Part shown: one piece after another, positions 51,332 through 60,190 of the stretch
Layout of the letters: every line of letters starts with the position of its first letter
Numbering within the stretch: position 1 is the first letter of the stretch
Origin: Gluconacetobacter takamatsuzukensis
GTDB lineage: Bacteria; Pseudomonadota; Alphaproteobacteria; Acetobacterales; Acetobacteraceae
Length of the DNA stretch: 64,000 nucleotides
Assembly (NCBI RefSeq): GCF_014174275.1
Contig: NZ_JABEQK010000008.1
Span: 62,001 to 126,000 of the forward strand
Reading direction: 5' to 3'
Program-made: the position numbers and the translations under genes
The notes under the pieces: generated by a model
Told to the model about the DNA's origin: nothing
Seen by the model: only the letters and a program-made list of their open reading frames with translations
Database searches by the model: none

Positions 51332-53538
51332 GCCTGTCCCTTCCCGCGCGCATGTTGCCGGCCTTTCTGGTCGACGATGCGCGATGGCGCGAGACGCTGG
51401 GGCGGGCGGCCTTCTGCGCGCGGGCGTTCGCCGCCATCGGGCTGGCGCTGTCCTGCTCGTTCTTCTTCCAGCTCGAATCCCCGATGTCTTCGGTGACGAC
51501 GGTGATGATCGTGGCCAACCCCACGGTCGGCGCGCTGATGGCCAAGAGCATGTGGCGCGTGATCGGCACGCTGCTGGGGGCCGCGATCAGCATCGCGCTG
51601 ATGGCGGTCGTGGCGCAGTCGCCGGTGCTGTACACCATGATGCTGTCGGTGGTGGTGGCCTTTGCCTGCCTGGTCGCGACCTTCCTGCGGCTGTTCCGCG
51701 CCTATGCCGCCGTGCTGACGGGTTATACGATCGTCATCGTTGCCGCGCCGTCCTATGCCGATCCGGATGGGATCTTTCTCAGTGCCATGGCGCGGCTGTC
51801 GGCGGTGACGGTGGGCATCGTCGCGACGGCGGTGGTGTTCATGGCCAGTTCGGTGCGGCGCCCCGACCGGATCATGGTGCAGGTGGGCCAGATGGTGCGC
51901 GATGTGATCGCGTATGCCATGGAATTCCATCGCTTCCAGTACGAGGGCGGGCGTTCGCCCGATGCGCCGGCGCGGGACGCGGTGGTGCTGGGCGGGTTTC
52001 GCACCCTGCCGCTGCCGCTGAACGACCGGCGGGGCACGTTGCTGGCGCGGATCAGCGGGCTGATCTCGGCGGTGGAATATGCGGCGGCCGACACGTACGA
52101 GATCTCGCGCCGGGTGAACGCGCTGCGCGTGGGGCTGAGCGGGCTGGCGGGGGTGGTCGCGACCTATCATCCGCTGTGGCATGACCTGGAGAGCGATGCC
52201 GCGCCGATGCACCGGCTGCACGAGCGCGTGGCGTCGCTGATGGCCGAGATCCTGGCGCTGACCGGGGAGGCGGAGTGGATCGACGCGCCCGGGCCGGTGC
52301 TGGCGGCGCTGGGCACCGCGCTGGAGGAACTGGCGGTGGCCGAGCGGGCCGAGCCGGACATCGCGATGCTGTCGGCGATCGACAATATGCGCGACGTGCT
52401 GGTGCAGCTGGATGCCGTGATCCGGATGCTGGTGGCGCCGTCCCTGCCGCGCCGGGTGCGGCTGCGCTGGTTCCTGGACTGGCCGACCGCGCTGCGCAAC
52501 GGTGCGCGCGGCGGGCTGATCGCGCTGCTGGCCGGGCTGCTGTGGTATGTGCTGCACTGGAGCGCCGGGCCGATGCTGATGCTGTATGTCGTCGCGGCGT
52601 CCAGCCTGGTCGCGACCACGCCTTCGGCCTCGCGCTCCAGCGTGCTGATGGCGGCGGGGACCGCGCTGTCGGTGCCGGCGGGGATTGCGTGCCATATGCT
52701 GGCGCTGCCGCGGATCGACGGGTTTCCGCTGCTTTGGTTCTCGCTGTGCCTGTTTCTCGCGCCCGGGATCTGGTTGCAGTTCAGCCCGCGCTACGGGATC
52801 GGGGCCTTCGGGTATGGCGTGTTCCTGGCCGCGATGCTGGATGTGTCCAACCCCATCCATTACGACGATATCGCGCTGACCAATACGTGGATGGCCTTTC
52901 TGGTGGCCAGTGCGCTGCTGGTGCTGGGCTTTCGGGTGATCCTGCCGCCGGACGACCGGCTGGATGCGGCGCGGCTTGTGGGCTCGCTGTCGCGGGCGCT
53001 GCGGCGGCTGGCGCTGGTGCTGCCGGTTGCCCCCGAGAACTGGGTGGTGTGGGAGGGCTTGCAGATCCAGAAGATCTGGCGGCTGGCGATGCGCCTTTCG
53101 GTGGGCGTGGCTGCGGCCGAGCGGCAGGCCTATACCGATGCCGCGCTGGGCGCGGTGTCGCTGGGGCGGCTGGTGGTGCGGGCCCGGCGGATCGCGGCGC
53201 TGCCCGGGCTGGATGCGGCGGATGCCGGGGCGCTGCGCGCGGCGCTGCACGGTTTCGACGGGCTGCTGCGGGACCCGGAGGCGACGGCGCGCGGGCTGGT
53301 GGAGGCGGCGCAGGCGATCCTGGGGCGGGCCGGTGCCGGTGAGGACGGGCTGGAGGCGCGGCGCGGGGCGGCATGCCTGCAACAGGCGGCGTATATCCTG
53401 CGGGCGGTGCCCGGATTCTTCCATCGTCACGGGCCGTTGCAACTGGCGCCGGAGATGCCGGGGGCGCATCGGCCGCTCGATGCGCCGGTGCCGGTCTATA
53501 CGCCGCTGCTGGGGCGTGTGCGGCGCGGGGCCGGGTAG
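51328..53538 (+). CDS. FUSC/AaeB-type aromatic-compound exporter
   Basis: The 736-residue inner-membrane protein has two hydrophobic bundles (about 30-180 and 395-545) separated and followed by cytoplasmic regions, the layout of fusaric-acid/p-hydroxybenzoate exporters. Early motifs include SPMSSVTTVMIVANPTVGALMAKSMWRVIGTLLGA, the substrate-channel signature of the family. Normally such exporters work with a HlyD-type adaptor and an outer-membrane factor; only the latter is present here, 109 bp downstream. Confidence 0.88.
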   Translation: MSLSLPARMLPAFLVDDARWRETLGRAAFCARAFAAIGLALSCSFFFQLESPMSSVTTVMIVANPTVGALMAKSMWRVIGTLLGAAISIALMAVVAQSPVLYTMMLSVVVAFACLVATFLRLFRAYAAVLTGYTIVIVAAPSYADPDGIFLSAMARLSAVTVGIVATAVVFMASSVRRPDRIMVQVGQMVRDVIAYAMEFHRFQYEGGRSPDAPARDAVVLGGFRTLPLPLNDRRGTLLARISGLISAVEYAAADTYEISRRVNALRVGLSGLAGVVATYHPLWHDLESDAAPMHRLHERVASLMAEILALTGEAEWIDAPGPVLAALGTALEELAVAERAEPDIAMLSAIDNMRDVLVQLDAVIRMLVAPSLPRRVRLRWFLDWPTALRNGARGGLIALLAGLLWYVLHWSAGPMLMLYVVAASSLVATTPSASRSSVLMAAGTALSVPAGIACHMLALPRIDGFPLLWFSLCLFLAPGIWLQFSPRYGIGAFGYGVFLAAMLDVSNPIHYDDIALTNTWMAFLVASALLVLGFRVILPPDDRLDAARLVGSLSRALRRLALVLPVAPENWVVWEGLQIQKIWRLAMRLSVGVAAAERQAYTDAALGAVSLGRLVVRARRIAALPGLDAADAGALRAALHGFDGLLRDPEATARGLVEAAQAILGRAGAGEDGLEARRGAACLQQAAYILRAVPGFFHRHGPLQLAPEMPGAHRPLDAPVPVYTPLLGRVRRGAG

Positions 53539-53647
53539 GGGCGGGATGTTGGGTGTGGTGATCTTGCGTGGCCTGCCGGGGGTGTCGGTACCCGGCTGTC
53601 TTGCGCGGCAGGGCCATGGTTTTTTCTGAAATGCGGGTCGGGCGCTC

Positions 53648-55159
53648 ATGACCATGATGAAAACGCGCGTGGGCATGCTGGCTCTGGCGGCGGCTGTGCT
53701 GGCGGGTTGCACGGTCGGCCCGCGCTACCAGCCCGACCGGATGAAGGTGCCCGAGCACTTCACCGAGGACGAGCATCCGGCAACCGACGCCGAGATCGCA
53801 CGCACCAATGCCGAGCTGAAGGATTGGTGGCACCGTTTCGGCGATGCCGAACTGGACCGGCTGGTCGATCGCGCCATCGGCGGCAATTACGATCTGCAGA
53901 TCGCCGGCCAGCGCATCCTGGCCGAGCGCGCATTGCGCGACAGCCAGGCCTCCGCCTGGTATCCGCAGGTCGATGCCAATACCACCAACGGCGATGCGCG
54001 CTATTCGATCAACGTGGATAACTGGCCGATCCGGCCGGGCAATCCGCTGAATCGGCCCGGGGCGTCGTACCTGTCCTATGGGGTCAGCGCCAGCTGGCAG
54101 ATCGATGTGTTCGGCCGCATCCGCCGCAGCGTGGAGGCGCAGGAACGCGCGGTCGAGGAAACGATCGAAGACCGCCGCGCGGTGCTGATGACGATGCTCT
54201 CGGCCGTGGTCAGCGACTATATGGTGCTGCGCGACACCCAGTTGCGGCTGGAAATCTCCAACCGCAACATCAGCGTGGCGCAGGAAGCCTACGACCTGAC
54301 GCAGCGCCTGTATCTGGAAGGCGTGGGCAACACGCTGCAGATCGCGCAGGCGAAGGCGGAGCTGGACAGCCAGCTTGCGGCGCGCGAGCCGCTGCGCACC
54401 CATATCGCCCAGATCACCCATGCGCTCGACGTGCTGATGGGCCAGATGCCCGGCACGACGGAAGCGGAGCTGAAGATCGCCCGCCCGCTGCCGAAGGTGC
54501 CGGATTTCCCGGCGACGATGCCCTCGATCGTGCTGGCCAACCGTCCGGACATCCGCCGGGCGGAACGGGCCTATGCCGAATCCACGGCGCGGATTGGTGT
54601 CGCGGTGGCGCAGATGTATCCGAATTTCAGCATTCCGCTGAACTTCAACCCCAATGCATCGGCGATGTACCAGCTCTTCCAGGCGGGGGCGCTGAGCTGG
54701 CAGTTCTTCATGCTGGCCTCGCTGCCGCTGGCCCATGGCGGCAAGCTGACGGCGCAGGTGCGCGGAATGCAGGCGGCGGCGGAAGCCAGCCGGCTGAGCT
54801 ACCGCCAGACGGTGCTGACCGCCTTCCGCGAGGTCGAGGACGCGATGGCGGCCTGGCATGACGATGTCGAGCACACCGAATTGCTGCACCGCGCGGCCGA
54901 GGACAGCCGGCTGGCCAGCGACCGGGCGCGCAAGCTCTACAGCGCCGGCCTGGTGGGCTTCCTGGAGGTTCTGACGACCGAGCGCACCGCGCTGGCGGCC
55001 GAAAATGCCGAGGCCGAGGCGCGGCTGGAGCGGTTGCAGGACGCGGTCAACCTCTACACCGCCATGGGCGGGGGCTGGCAGGGCGTCGCCGTCACCGCGA
55101 CCGCGTTGCCCGTCTCGCTGGAAAAGCAGAACATCCTCGCCCGCGCTTTCAGGGAGTAG
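53648..55159 (+). CDS. NodT-family outer-membrane efflux lipoprotein
   Basis: The 503-residue protein has a lipoprotein signal with Cys21 (ALAAAVLAGC), then CTVGPRYQPD, DWWHRFGDAELDRL and two OEP repeats ending in helices rich in Ala, Glu and Arg (LLHRAAEDSRLASDRARKLYSAGLVGFLEVL), the TolC-like trimeric channel. It should span the outer membrane as the exit duct for the FUSC pump. Codons use GGC/CGC rather than the GGG/CGG common in the pump gene. Confidence 0.9.
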   Translation: MTMMKTRVGMLALAAAVLAGCTVGPRYQPDRMKVPEHFTEDEHPATDAEIARTNAELKDWWHRFGDAELDRLVDRAIGGNYDLQIAGQRILAERALRDSQASAWYPQVDANTTNGDARYSINVDNWPIRPGNPLNRPGASYLSYGVSASWQIDVFGRIRRSVEAQERAVEETIEDRRAVLMTMLSAVVSDYMVLRDTQLRLEISNRNISVAQEAYDLTQRLYLEGVGNTLQIAQAKAELDSQLAAREPLRTHIAQITHALDVLMGQMPGTTEAELKIARPLPKVPDFPATMPSIVLANRPDIRRAERAYAESTARIGVAVAQMYPNFSIPLNFNPNASAMYQLFQAGALSWQFFMLASLPLAHGGKLTAQVRGMQAAAEASRLSYRQTVLTAFREVEDAMAAWHDDVEHTELLHRAAEDSRLASDRARKLYSAGLVGFLEVLTTERTALAAENAEAEARLERLQDAVNLYTAMGGGWQGVAVTATALPVSLEKQNILARAFRE

Positions 55160-55258
55160 GTGCGGGGAGCGTGTCGGCGCCGGGGGCGGAACCGTTTTCG
55201 GGCGAGCGTGAAGCGGGTGTGCGATCCGGTCCTGCGCGTATTTCCGTGTCTGTTTCCT

Positions 55259-55448
55259 TCACGATTCCGGTGTTGCGATCAGGTATTTCCATATGACGGC
55301 GCCGAGCAGGGCGCCGGCGAGCGGGGCTGCCCAGAAGAGCCAGAGCTGTTGCAGTGCCGCCGTCTGCGCGAAGAACGCGACTGCCGTGGAACGGGCCGGA
55401 TTGACCGACATGTTGGTGACGGGAATTGCCACGAGGACCGTGGGCTTC
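55259..55448 (-). pseudogene. aqpZ: Aquaporin Z remnant (C-terminal fragment)
   Basis: On the minus strand the frame reads [22 protein letters not shown], with the second NPA motif, then [22 protein letters not shown] and a stop, which is the C-terminal quarter of aquaporin Z. The sequence upstream in this frame (about 55449-55560) does not resemble an aquaporin, so the first NPA motif and three quarters of the protein are missing. It fills the gap between the efflux operon and the next gene. Confidence 0.75.
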
Positions 55449-55600
55449 GACAGGGTCGGTTCGGGTGCGACGACCGACAGGAAGTTGATCCGGGAAAACG
55501 GAACAAACCGGTTTCGGTATCGCGACCGGCCCGATATCGTCGAGCGGGCCCTCGGTCATGGGGCAGGGCGTGTCGGCGCCTGTTCGGGAGGAGCGCGTAG

Positions 55601-56194
55601 ATGATCAACCCGCCTTTGCCTTCTCCGGAAATCTTTCAGCATGTGCGCATCATCATGGGGATGGTGGTGGGCCTGAGCGTCACGCGCCTGCTCAATGGCC
55701 TGGTGCGCATCATTCAGCATCCCGGGCAGACGCGGATCTATCCGGTTCATATCGGCTGGGTGCTGACATTGCTGCTGATGCTCGTGCATTTCTGGTGGTG
55801 GGAATTCTGGCTGGTCACGCTGCCGTCCTGGACGTTCGAGACCTATCTGTTCCTGATAGTCTATGCGATCGTCCTGTTCTTCCTGAGCGCGTTTCTTTTT
55901 CCGGATTCGATCAACGATTATACCGGATATGAGGATTTCTTCATTTCGAGAAGAAGGTGGTTCTTCTCGTTCCTTGCGCTGAGCGTTGTCTTCGACCTGG
56001 TCGATACGCTGATCAAGGGGCCGGCGCATTATGCCATGTTTTCGGTCGAATACTGGTTCCGGGTGCCGGTTTATCTTGTTCTTTGCGGGGTCGCGATCGT
56101 TTCCGCCAGCCGTCGGTTTCACGTGGCCTTTGTCAGCCTCGGGCTGCTCTACGAAATTTCATGGATACTCCGGCATTTTGAGACACTGACCTGA
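55601..56194 (+). CDS. Integral membrane protein of unknown function, 197 aa
   Basis: The 197-residue protein has about five to six hydrophobic segments (about 15-35, 50-70, 80-100, 120-140, 150-165, 170-190), a Trp-rich WWWEFWLVTLPSW turn and a polar loop YTGYEDFFISRRR. There is no recognised family. It is unrelated to the neighbouring efflux operon. Confidence 0.65.
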   Translation: MINPPLPSPEIFQHVRIIMGMVVGLSVTRLLNGLVRIIQHPGQTRIYPVHIGWVLTLLLMLVHFWWWEFWLVTLPSWTFETYLFLIVYAIVLFFLSAFLFPDSINDYTGYEDFFISRRRWFFSFLALSVVFDLVDTLIKGPAHYAMFSVEYWFRVPVYLVLCGVAIVSASRRFHVAFVSLGLLYEISWILRHFETLT

Positions 56195-56433
56195 AGGGGG
56201 TGCGGATGCGGGCCAGTCTGGTCACGGACGAATTTGGCGGCCGCGTCGTGCGAAATTTCGTAACGCCCTTGTATATGGCCTGTAAACCGGGGCGGTGATC
56301 GTCGGACTCGGGCATCGCGGCGGTGTCGAAATGTCGGCTTTTCGGACAGTTTTCAAGCCGGGAGCCCCGATTGAACGGCAGATTCGGGGCGAAATCGGAA
56401 TGACGGCGGGAACGGGGGAAGGCTTCGCGGATT

Positions 56434-56460
56434 GCCCCCGATCCTCTCGGGATCGGGGGC
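56434..56460 (-). terminator. Strong GC hairpin between convergent genes
   Basis: GCCCCCGATCC and GGATCGGGGGC pair perfectly over 11 bp around TCTCG. It lies 18 bp beyond the end of the ABC importer operon and can also serve the membrane-protein gene from the other side. Confidence 0.7.
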
Positions 56461-56478
56461 CTGTTCCTGAAAAGTCTT

Positions 56479-57255
56479 TTACCAGTCGGCGCTGTGGCCG
56501 AGCTGGGTGAGGATGTTCTTGCGCAGGTCGAGCAGGCGGGGGTCGTCGCGGTGGCGGTGGGGGGGGAGGTCGATGGGCAGGTCGCCGATGATGCGGGCGG
56601 GGCGGGGGCTGAAGACGATGATGCGGGTGGCCAGCAGCAGGGCTTCCTCGACATCGTGCGTGACCATGATGGCGGTGAAGCCGCGGTCGCGCCACAGCCG
56701 TTGCAGTTCGGTCTGCATCGTCAGGCGGGTCAGGCTGTCCAGCTTGCCCAGCGGTTCGTCCAGGATCAGCAGGCGGGGGTCGTTGACCAGGGCGCGGGCC
56801 AGGGCCGCGCGCTGGGCCATGCCGCCGGAGAGCTGGTGCGGCCACGCGCGTTCGAAACCCTTCAGCCCCACCAGTTCGATCGCGGCGTCGACCGATGCCG
56901 GGTCCTTGCGGCCGGCGATGTCGTGGCCCAGCGCCACGTTGCCGCGCACCGTGCGCCACGGGTAGAGCGTCGGGTCCTGGAACATCACGATCCGGTCGGG
57001 GCCCGGGCCGGTGATGGGGGTGCCCTCGGCCAGGATCGTGCCCGCGCGCGGCGGTTCCAGCCCCGCGATCAGGCGCAGCAGGGTGGATTTGCCGCAGCCC
57101 GAGGGGCCGAGCAGCGCCACGAATTCGCCCGGCGCGATGGTCAGGCTGATATCGTCGAGAACCGGCGTGTCGGTGCCGCCGATCGCATAGCCATGGTCGA
57201 TATGGTGGAGGGCGAGCCCGAGCGGGTGTGCCGGGTGGGTGGGGGTGGTTACCAT
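56479..57255 (-). CDS. ABC importer ATP-binding protein (nitrate/sulfonate/taurine type)
   Basis: The 258-residue protein has Walker [11 protein letters not shown]-loop [12 protein letters not shown], signature [15 protein letters not shown], Walker [17 protein letters not shown] and switch His in [10 protein letters not shown], the SsuB/TauB pattern. It energises import by the permease encoded just upstream; the genes overlap by 7 bp, so the three components are one operon. Confidence 0.92.
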   Translation of the reverse strand: MVTTPTHPAHPLGLALHHIDHGYAIGGTDTPVLDDISLTIAPGEFVALLGPSGCGKSTLLRLIAGLEPPRAGTILAEGTPITGPGPDRIVMFQDPTLYPWRTVRGNVALGHDIAGRKDPASVDAAIELVGLKGFERAWPHQLSGGMAQRAALARALVNDPRLLILDEPLGKLDSLTRLTMQTELQRLWRDRGFTAIMVTHDVEEALLLATRIIVFSPRPARIIGDLPIDLPPHRHRDDPRLLDLRKNILTQLGHSADW

Positions 57256-58250
57256 TTCAGCCCGTCCTTCTGCCAGGACAGGACGCGGTCGCGTACCTTG
57301 AACAGCAGCGATACCAGCCCCGTGCACATCAGCGACATCACCAGCAGGGCCGCATACATGTTGGGATAGGCGGCCCAGCCCTGGGCCCATTGCATGTAGA
57401 AGCCCAGGCCGGATTTCACGCCCAGCATCTCGGCCACCACCAGGGTGGCGAACGACACGCCCAGGCCCATGAACAGGCCGACGAAGATCTGCGGCATTGC
57501 GGCCGGCAGGGCGACGCGCAGGACCAGGAAGCGGTTGCGCGCGCCCATGGTGCGGGCGACGTCGTAATAGGCGGGATCGACCGCCGCCACGCCCGACCAG
57601 GTGAGGATGGTGGTGGGGAAGCCCGCCGCCAGCGCCAGCAGGGCCTCGCTGGCCAGCCGGCCGGAGGGGATCAGCACGAAGGCCAGCGGCAGCAGGGCCA
57701 CCGGCGGCAGCGGGCCGACCAGGCGGATCAGCGGCCGGACCCAGTAGCGGAAACGCGGCGAGCGCCCCAGCCCGACCCCGATGGCCACCCCCAGCACCGC
57801 GCCGATGCCGTACCCCACCGCCAGCAGGCCGAGCGAGTGCAGCAGGCTGTCGCCCAGCCGCTTCCAGTCGGTCAGGAAGACGTCCAGCAGGTCCTGCGGT
57901 GTGCCGAAGAACGGGCGCGGCAGCCACAGCAGCTTGGCCTGTGCGACTTCCCATACCGTGAAGCCCAGGCCCAGCGCGATGGCCCATGGCGCGCGCGCGG
58001 ACAGGCGGCGCAGGGCGGCCGTGGCCAGCAGCCCGAGCCCGATTGCGGCGAACAGGGCGGCGAGCAGATTGGTGTCGGGGAAATCGTCGGCGTCGGGCCA
58101 GCGCCATGTCACCAGCGCCGCCAGGAACCATGCCGGGCCGGCGGCCCAGGGCAGCAGGGGGCGGCGCGGGCGCGCGCCGGCCTGTGCGGCCGCCTGGCCG
58201 GCGGGGGTGCCGGTGTTCAGGCCGGGCGCGAGCGTGTTGGACGCAGTCAT
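57249..58250 (-). CDS. ABC importer permease (nitrate/sulfonate/taurine type)
   Basis: The 333-residue protein has the MetI-like domain (about 130-325) with the coupling motif VARTMGARNRFLVLRVALPAAMPQIFVGL. The N-terminal about 100 residues add three or four membrane segments (PLLPWAAGPAWFLAALVTW, LLAALFAAIGLGLLATAAL) beyond a typical SsuC, which is about 260 residues. It overlaps the ATPase and the binding-protein genes. Confidence 0.9.
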   Translation of the reverse strand: MTASNTLAPGLNTGTPAGQAAAQAGARPRRPLLPWAAGPAWFLAALVTWRWPDADDFPDTNLLAALFAAIGLGLLATAALRRLSARAPWAIALGLGFTVWEVAQAKLLWLPRPFFGTPQDLLDVFLTDWKRLGDSLLHSLGLLAVGYGIGAVLGVAIGVGLGRSPRFRYWVRPLIRLVGPLPPVALLPLAFVLIPSGRLASEALLALAAGFPTTILTWSGVAAVDPAYYDVARTMGARNRFLVLRVALPAAMPQIFVGLFMGLGVSFATLVVAEMLGVKSGLGFYMQWAQGWAAYPNMYAALLVMSLMCTGLVSLLFKVRDRVLSWQKDGLKW

Positions 58251-59296
58251 GTCGCGAACAGGTCCTGCGTGACCTTGCCGGCGTAGCGTGCGGAATCGAG
58301 CGAGGGGCGGAAGACGCCGATCTGTTTCAGCGCGTCGGCATAGCGCACGATTTCATCGTGCAGCGACGGGCCGAGCGTCTGGTGGTGATGGCCCTGGAGG
58401 CGCAGCATGGCCGCAAGGTCCTCGGCGCTGGCGCGGGCGGCGAAGGGCTTGAAGATGCGGCCGGCTTCTTCCGGGTTGCAGGCGACCCAGGCGCCGGCCT
58501 CGAGGATCGCGCGCGTGACCGCCGCCGCCACGGCGGGGTCGTTGCGGATCAGGCTGCCGCGCAGGCCGATGACGCAGCAGGCGATCTGCGCCCAACTGCC
58601 GTTCATGTTGCTGTCGATCTCGACCAGGTCGAACTGGCGCTTGTGGAGGTAGGAGAACGGGTCGCTGCCGCTGATGGCCTGCACCTCGCCGCGTTGGAGC
58701 GCCACCGGCAGCAGGTCGGCGGGGTATTGCCGCCACTGGACGTCGGATTCGGGGTCGATGCCGGCTTCCTTCAGGCGGATGGAGAAGAAATTCTTGTCTG
58801 GGCCGCCGATATCGGTCACGCCGACGGTCTTGCCGCGCAGATCTTCCAGCTTCGCCGGGCCGCTCTTGGGGGCCAGAAGGTGCATGCAGCCGGCGTGCAG
58901 GCCCGCGACCAGCTTGACGTCGAACCCCTGCTGGAGCGGCTTGAGCCAGCGCAGGGCCATGCCGGGGGCGCCGTCGGCCTTGCCGGTGGCCAGGGCCTCC
59001 AGCAACTGGTCGGTGGAGCCTGCGAAATTGACGTAATCGACGTCGAGATTGTAGCGCGCGAAGAAGCCTTTTTCCTTCGCGACCGGGATTGCGGCGGTGC
59101 AGGTGGAATTCTGGTTCCACGCGATGGTCAGCTTGCGGGCAGGGCCGGGCACGGGGGCGACGGAGGCCGTGCCCGCCGCGCTGCAATGGGCGCCGCCCGG
59201 CATGGAATCGTCGGCCCGCGCGCCGCGCGCCGCGAAGGGAAGCGCCGTGGCGCCGGCCAGCAGCGTGCGGCGGGAGAGGCTGTGCATGTCGGGCAT
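58247..59296 (-). CDS. ABC importer periplasmic substrate-binding protein
   Basis: The 349-residue protein starts at ATG 59296 with a Tat-like signal (LSRRTLLAGATALPFAARGARA). The mature part is an NMT1/SsuA-like binding protein: LTIAWNQNSTCTAAIPVAKEKGFFARYNLDVDYV, GKADGAPGMALRWLKPLQQG, GKTVGVTDIGGPDKNFFSIRLKEAG. Ligand could be an alkyl-sulfonate, taurine, nitrate or thiamine-precursor-like compound. An in-frame start further up at 59386 would add 30 residues without signal character. It is the first gene of the operon, with an operator candidate upstream. Confidence 0.85.
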   Translation of the reverse strand: MPDMHSLSRRTLLAGATALPFAARGARADDSMPGGAHCSAAGTASVAPVPGPARKLTIAWNQNSTCTAAIPVAKEKGFFARYNLDVDYVNFAGSTDQLLEALATGKADGAPGMALRWLKPLQQGFDVKLVAGLHAGCMHLLAPKSGPAKLEDLRGKTVGVTDIGGPDKNFFSIRLKEAGIDPESDVQWRQYPADLLPVALQRGEVQAISGSDPFSYLHKRQFDLVEIDSNMNGSWAQIACCVIGLRGSLIRNDPAVAAAVTRAILEAGAWVACNPEEAGRIFKPFAARASAEDLAAMLRLQGHHHQTLGPSLHDEIVRYADALKQIGVFRPSLDSARYAGKVTQDLFAT

Positions 59297-59423
59297 GGGT
59301 CTGACCTTGGTGGGGTGGCGTGCCGGGTCGGTGGGGATGTCCCGTATCGGTCTGGATCGCGGGTGGGCCGCGAGGGGGTGGGACATGGTGGTGGTCTGCG
59401 CTCCGGCGGCCGCGGCCGATTAT

Positions 59424-59446
59424 ATCAACGATGTAGAATCGTTGAT
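59424..59446. promoter_or_regulatory. Operator candidate of the ABC importer operon
   Basis: A perfect 9-bp inverted repeat, ATCAACGAT and ATCGTTGAT, with a 5-bp spacer GTAGA, 128 bp before the binding-protein start. Length and symmetry are typical of a dimeric regulator site. No regulator gene is adjacent. Confidence 0.65.
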
Positions 59447-59569
59447 GGATATCCTTGTCTCACGATTGTGGGGAGTGCAAGAGAAAAGCTGATTAATCAC
59501 GAAATTATGCGTGGAATTAGGGCGCAGGTGGGATGTTGCTGCGTTGGGGCATGGGTATTGGGGGTATTT

Positions 59570-59691
59570 GTTCTTTTTTGAAAAAAAGAACCAAAAAACT
59601 TCTGATCTGTTCAGGATTCGTGTGCGTGCGGCTTACGATGTCCCTGAACAGACCAAAGTCTTTTTGCTTCTTTTTCTTCAGAAAAAGAAGG
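59570..59691 (-). repeat. Compound palindromic repeat, copy 5
   Basis: About 122 bp in the reverse orientation, as copy 2. Central arms are CTGTTCAGG and CCTGAACAG: both arms differ from the other copies yet still pair, a compensated change. It ends 48 bp from the stop of the poly-serine gene. Confidence 0.9.
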
Positions 59692-59738
59692 GAGTCTCTT
59701 CACGGGGGCAGAAGATGCCGCCCCCGGAGGTGCCTTGA

Positions 59739-60008
59739 TCAGGCGTACAGGTCGAGGCCGTCGGCGGCGCTGCCCGAGCCGCTCGCGCCGCCGGTGGTGG
59801 ATTCGGAGATGACCACGCCCTGCGCGTTCTTGGTGATGGTGGTGATCGAGCCGTCGGCGTTGGTGACTTCGCTCGTGGTCGTGCTGGACGAGGAGGAGGA
59901 GGACGACGACGACGACGACGACGACGAGGAGCTGCTGCTGCTGCTGCTGGTGCTGCCGTACAGGCTGTCGAGGGCGCTGCCGCCGAGGCTGGAGATGGAG
60001 GAGGACAT
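59739..60008 (-). CDS. Poly-serine protein, 89 aa
   Basis: The frame encodes SSSISSLGGSALDSLYGST, then 22 consecutive Ser, then TTTSEVTNADGSITTITKNAQGVVISESTTGG and a Gly/Ser/Asp tail. The Ser tract (59883-59948) is built of six AGC codons, then TCC and TCG codons including eight TCG in a row, a trinucleotide microsatellite. DGSITTITKNAQGVVI looks like a short beta-hairpin. No known family; no signal peptide. GGGAAA precedes the start. The gene may be real since the frame reads on through non-repeat sequence with normal codon use. Confidence 0.5.
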   Translation of the reverse strand: MSSSISSLGGSALDSLYGSTSSSSSSSSSSSSSSSSSSSSSSTTTSEVTNADGSITTITKNAQGVVISESTTGGASGSGSAADGLDLYA

Positions 60009-60190
60009 GTGACGATTTCCCGTACCTGGTGGCGAAGCGGCCGGGTGGTCTGGACCGGTTCGCGCTGTGGACCCATTGACCCGGCCAGTGTCCGCGACCG
60101 CATCGCTGTCGACAGTAGGTGCGGAGTAACCTCTCGGAAAGACAGGTTTCCTCTCGGTTTGCAACGGATTGTTGCGATGCGCGCCGGGGG

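Noticed and set aside
59533-60012. Plus-strand frame with an Asp/Glu and Leu run
   Set aside because: It is the opposite reading of the same trinucleotide repeat, and its N-terminal part lies in palindromic repeat copy 5. The minus-strand frame has the better start.
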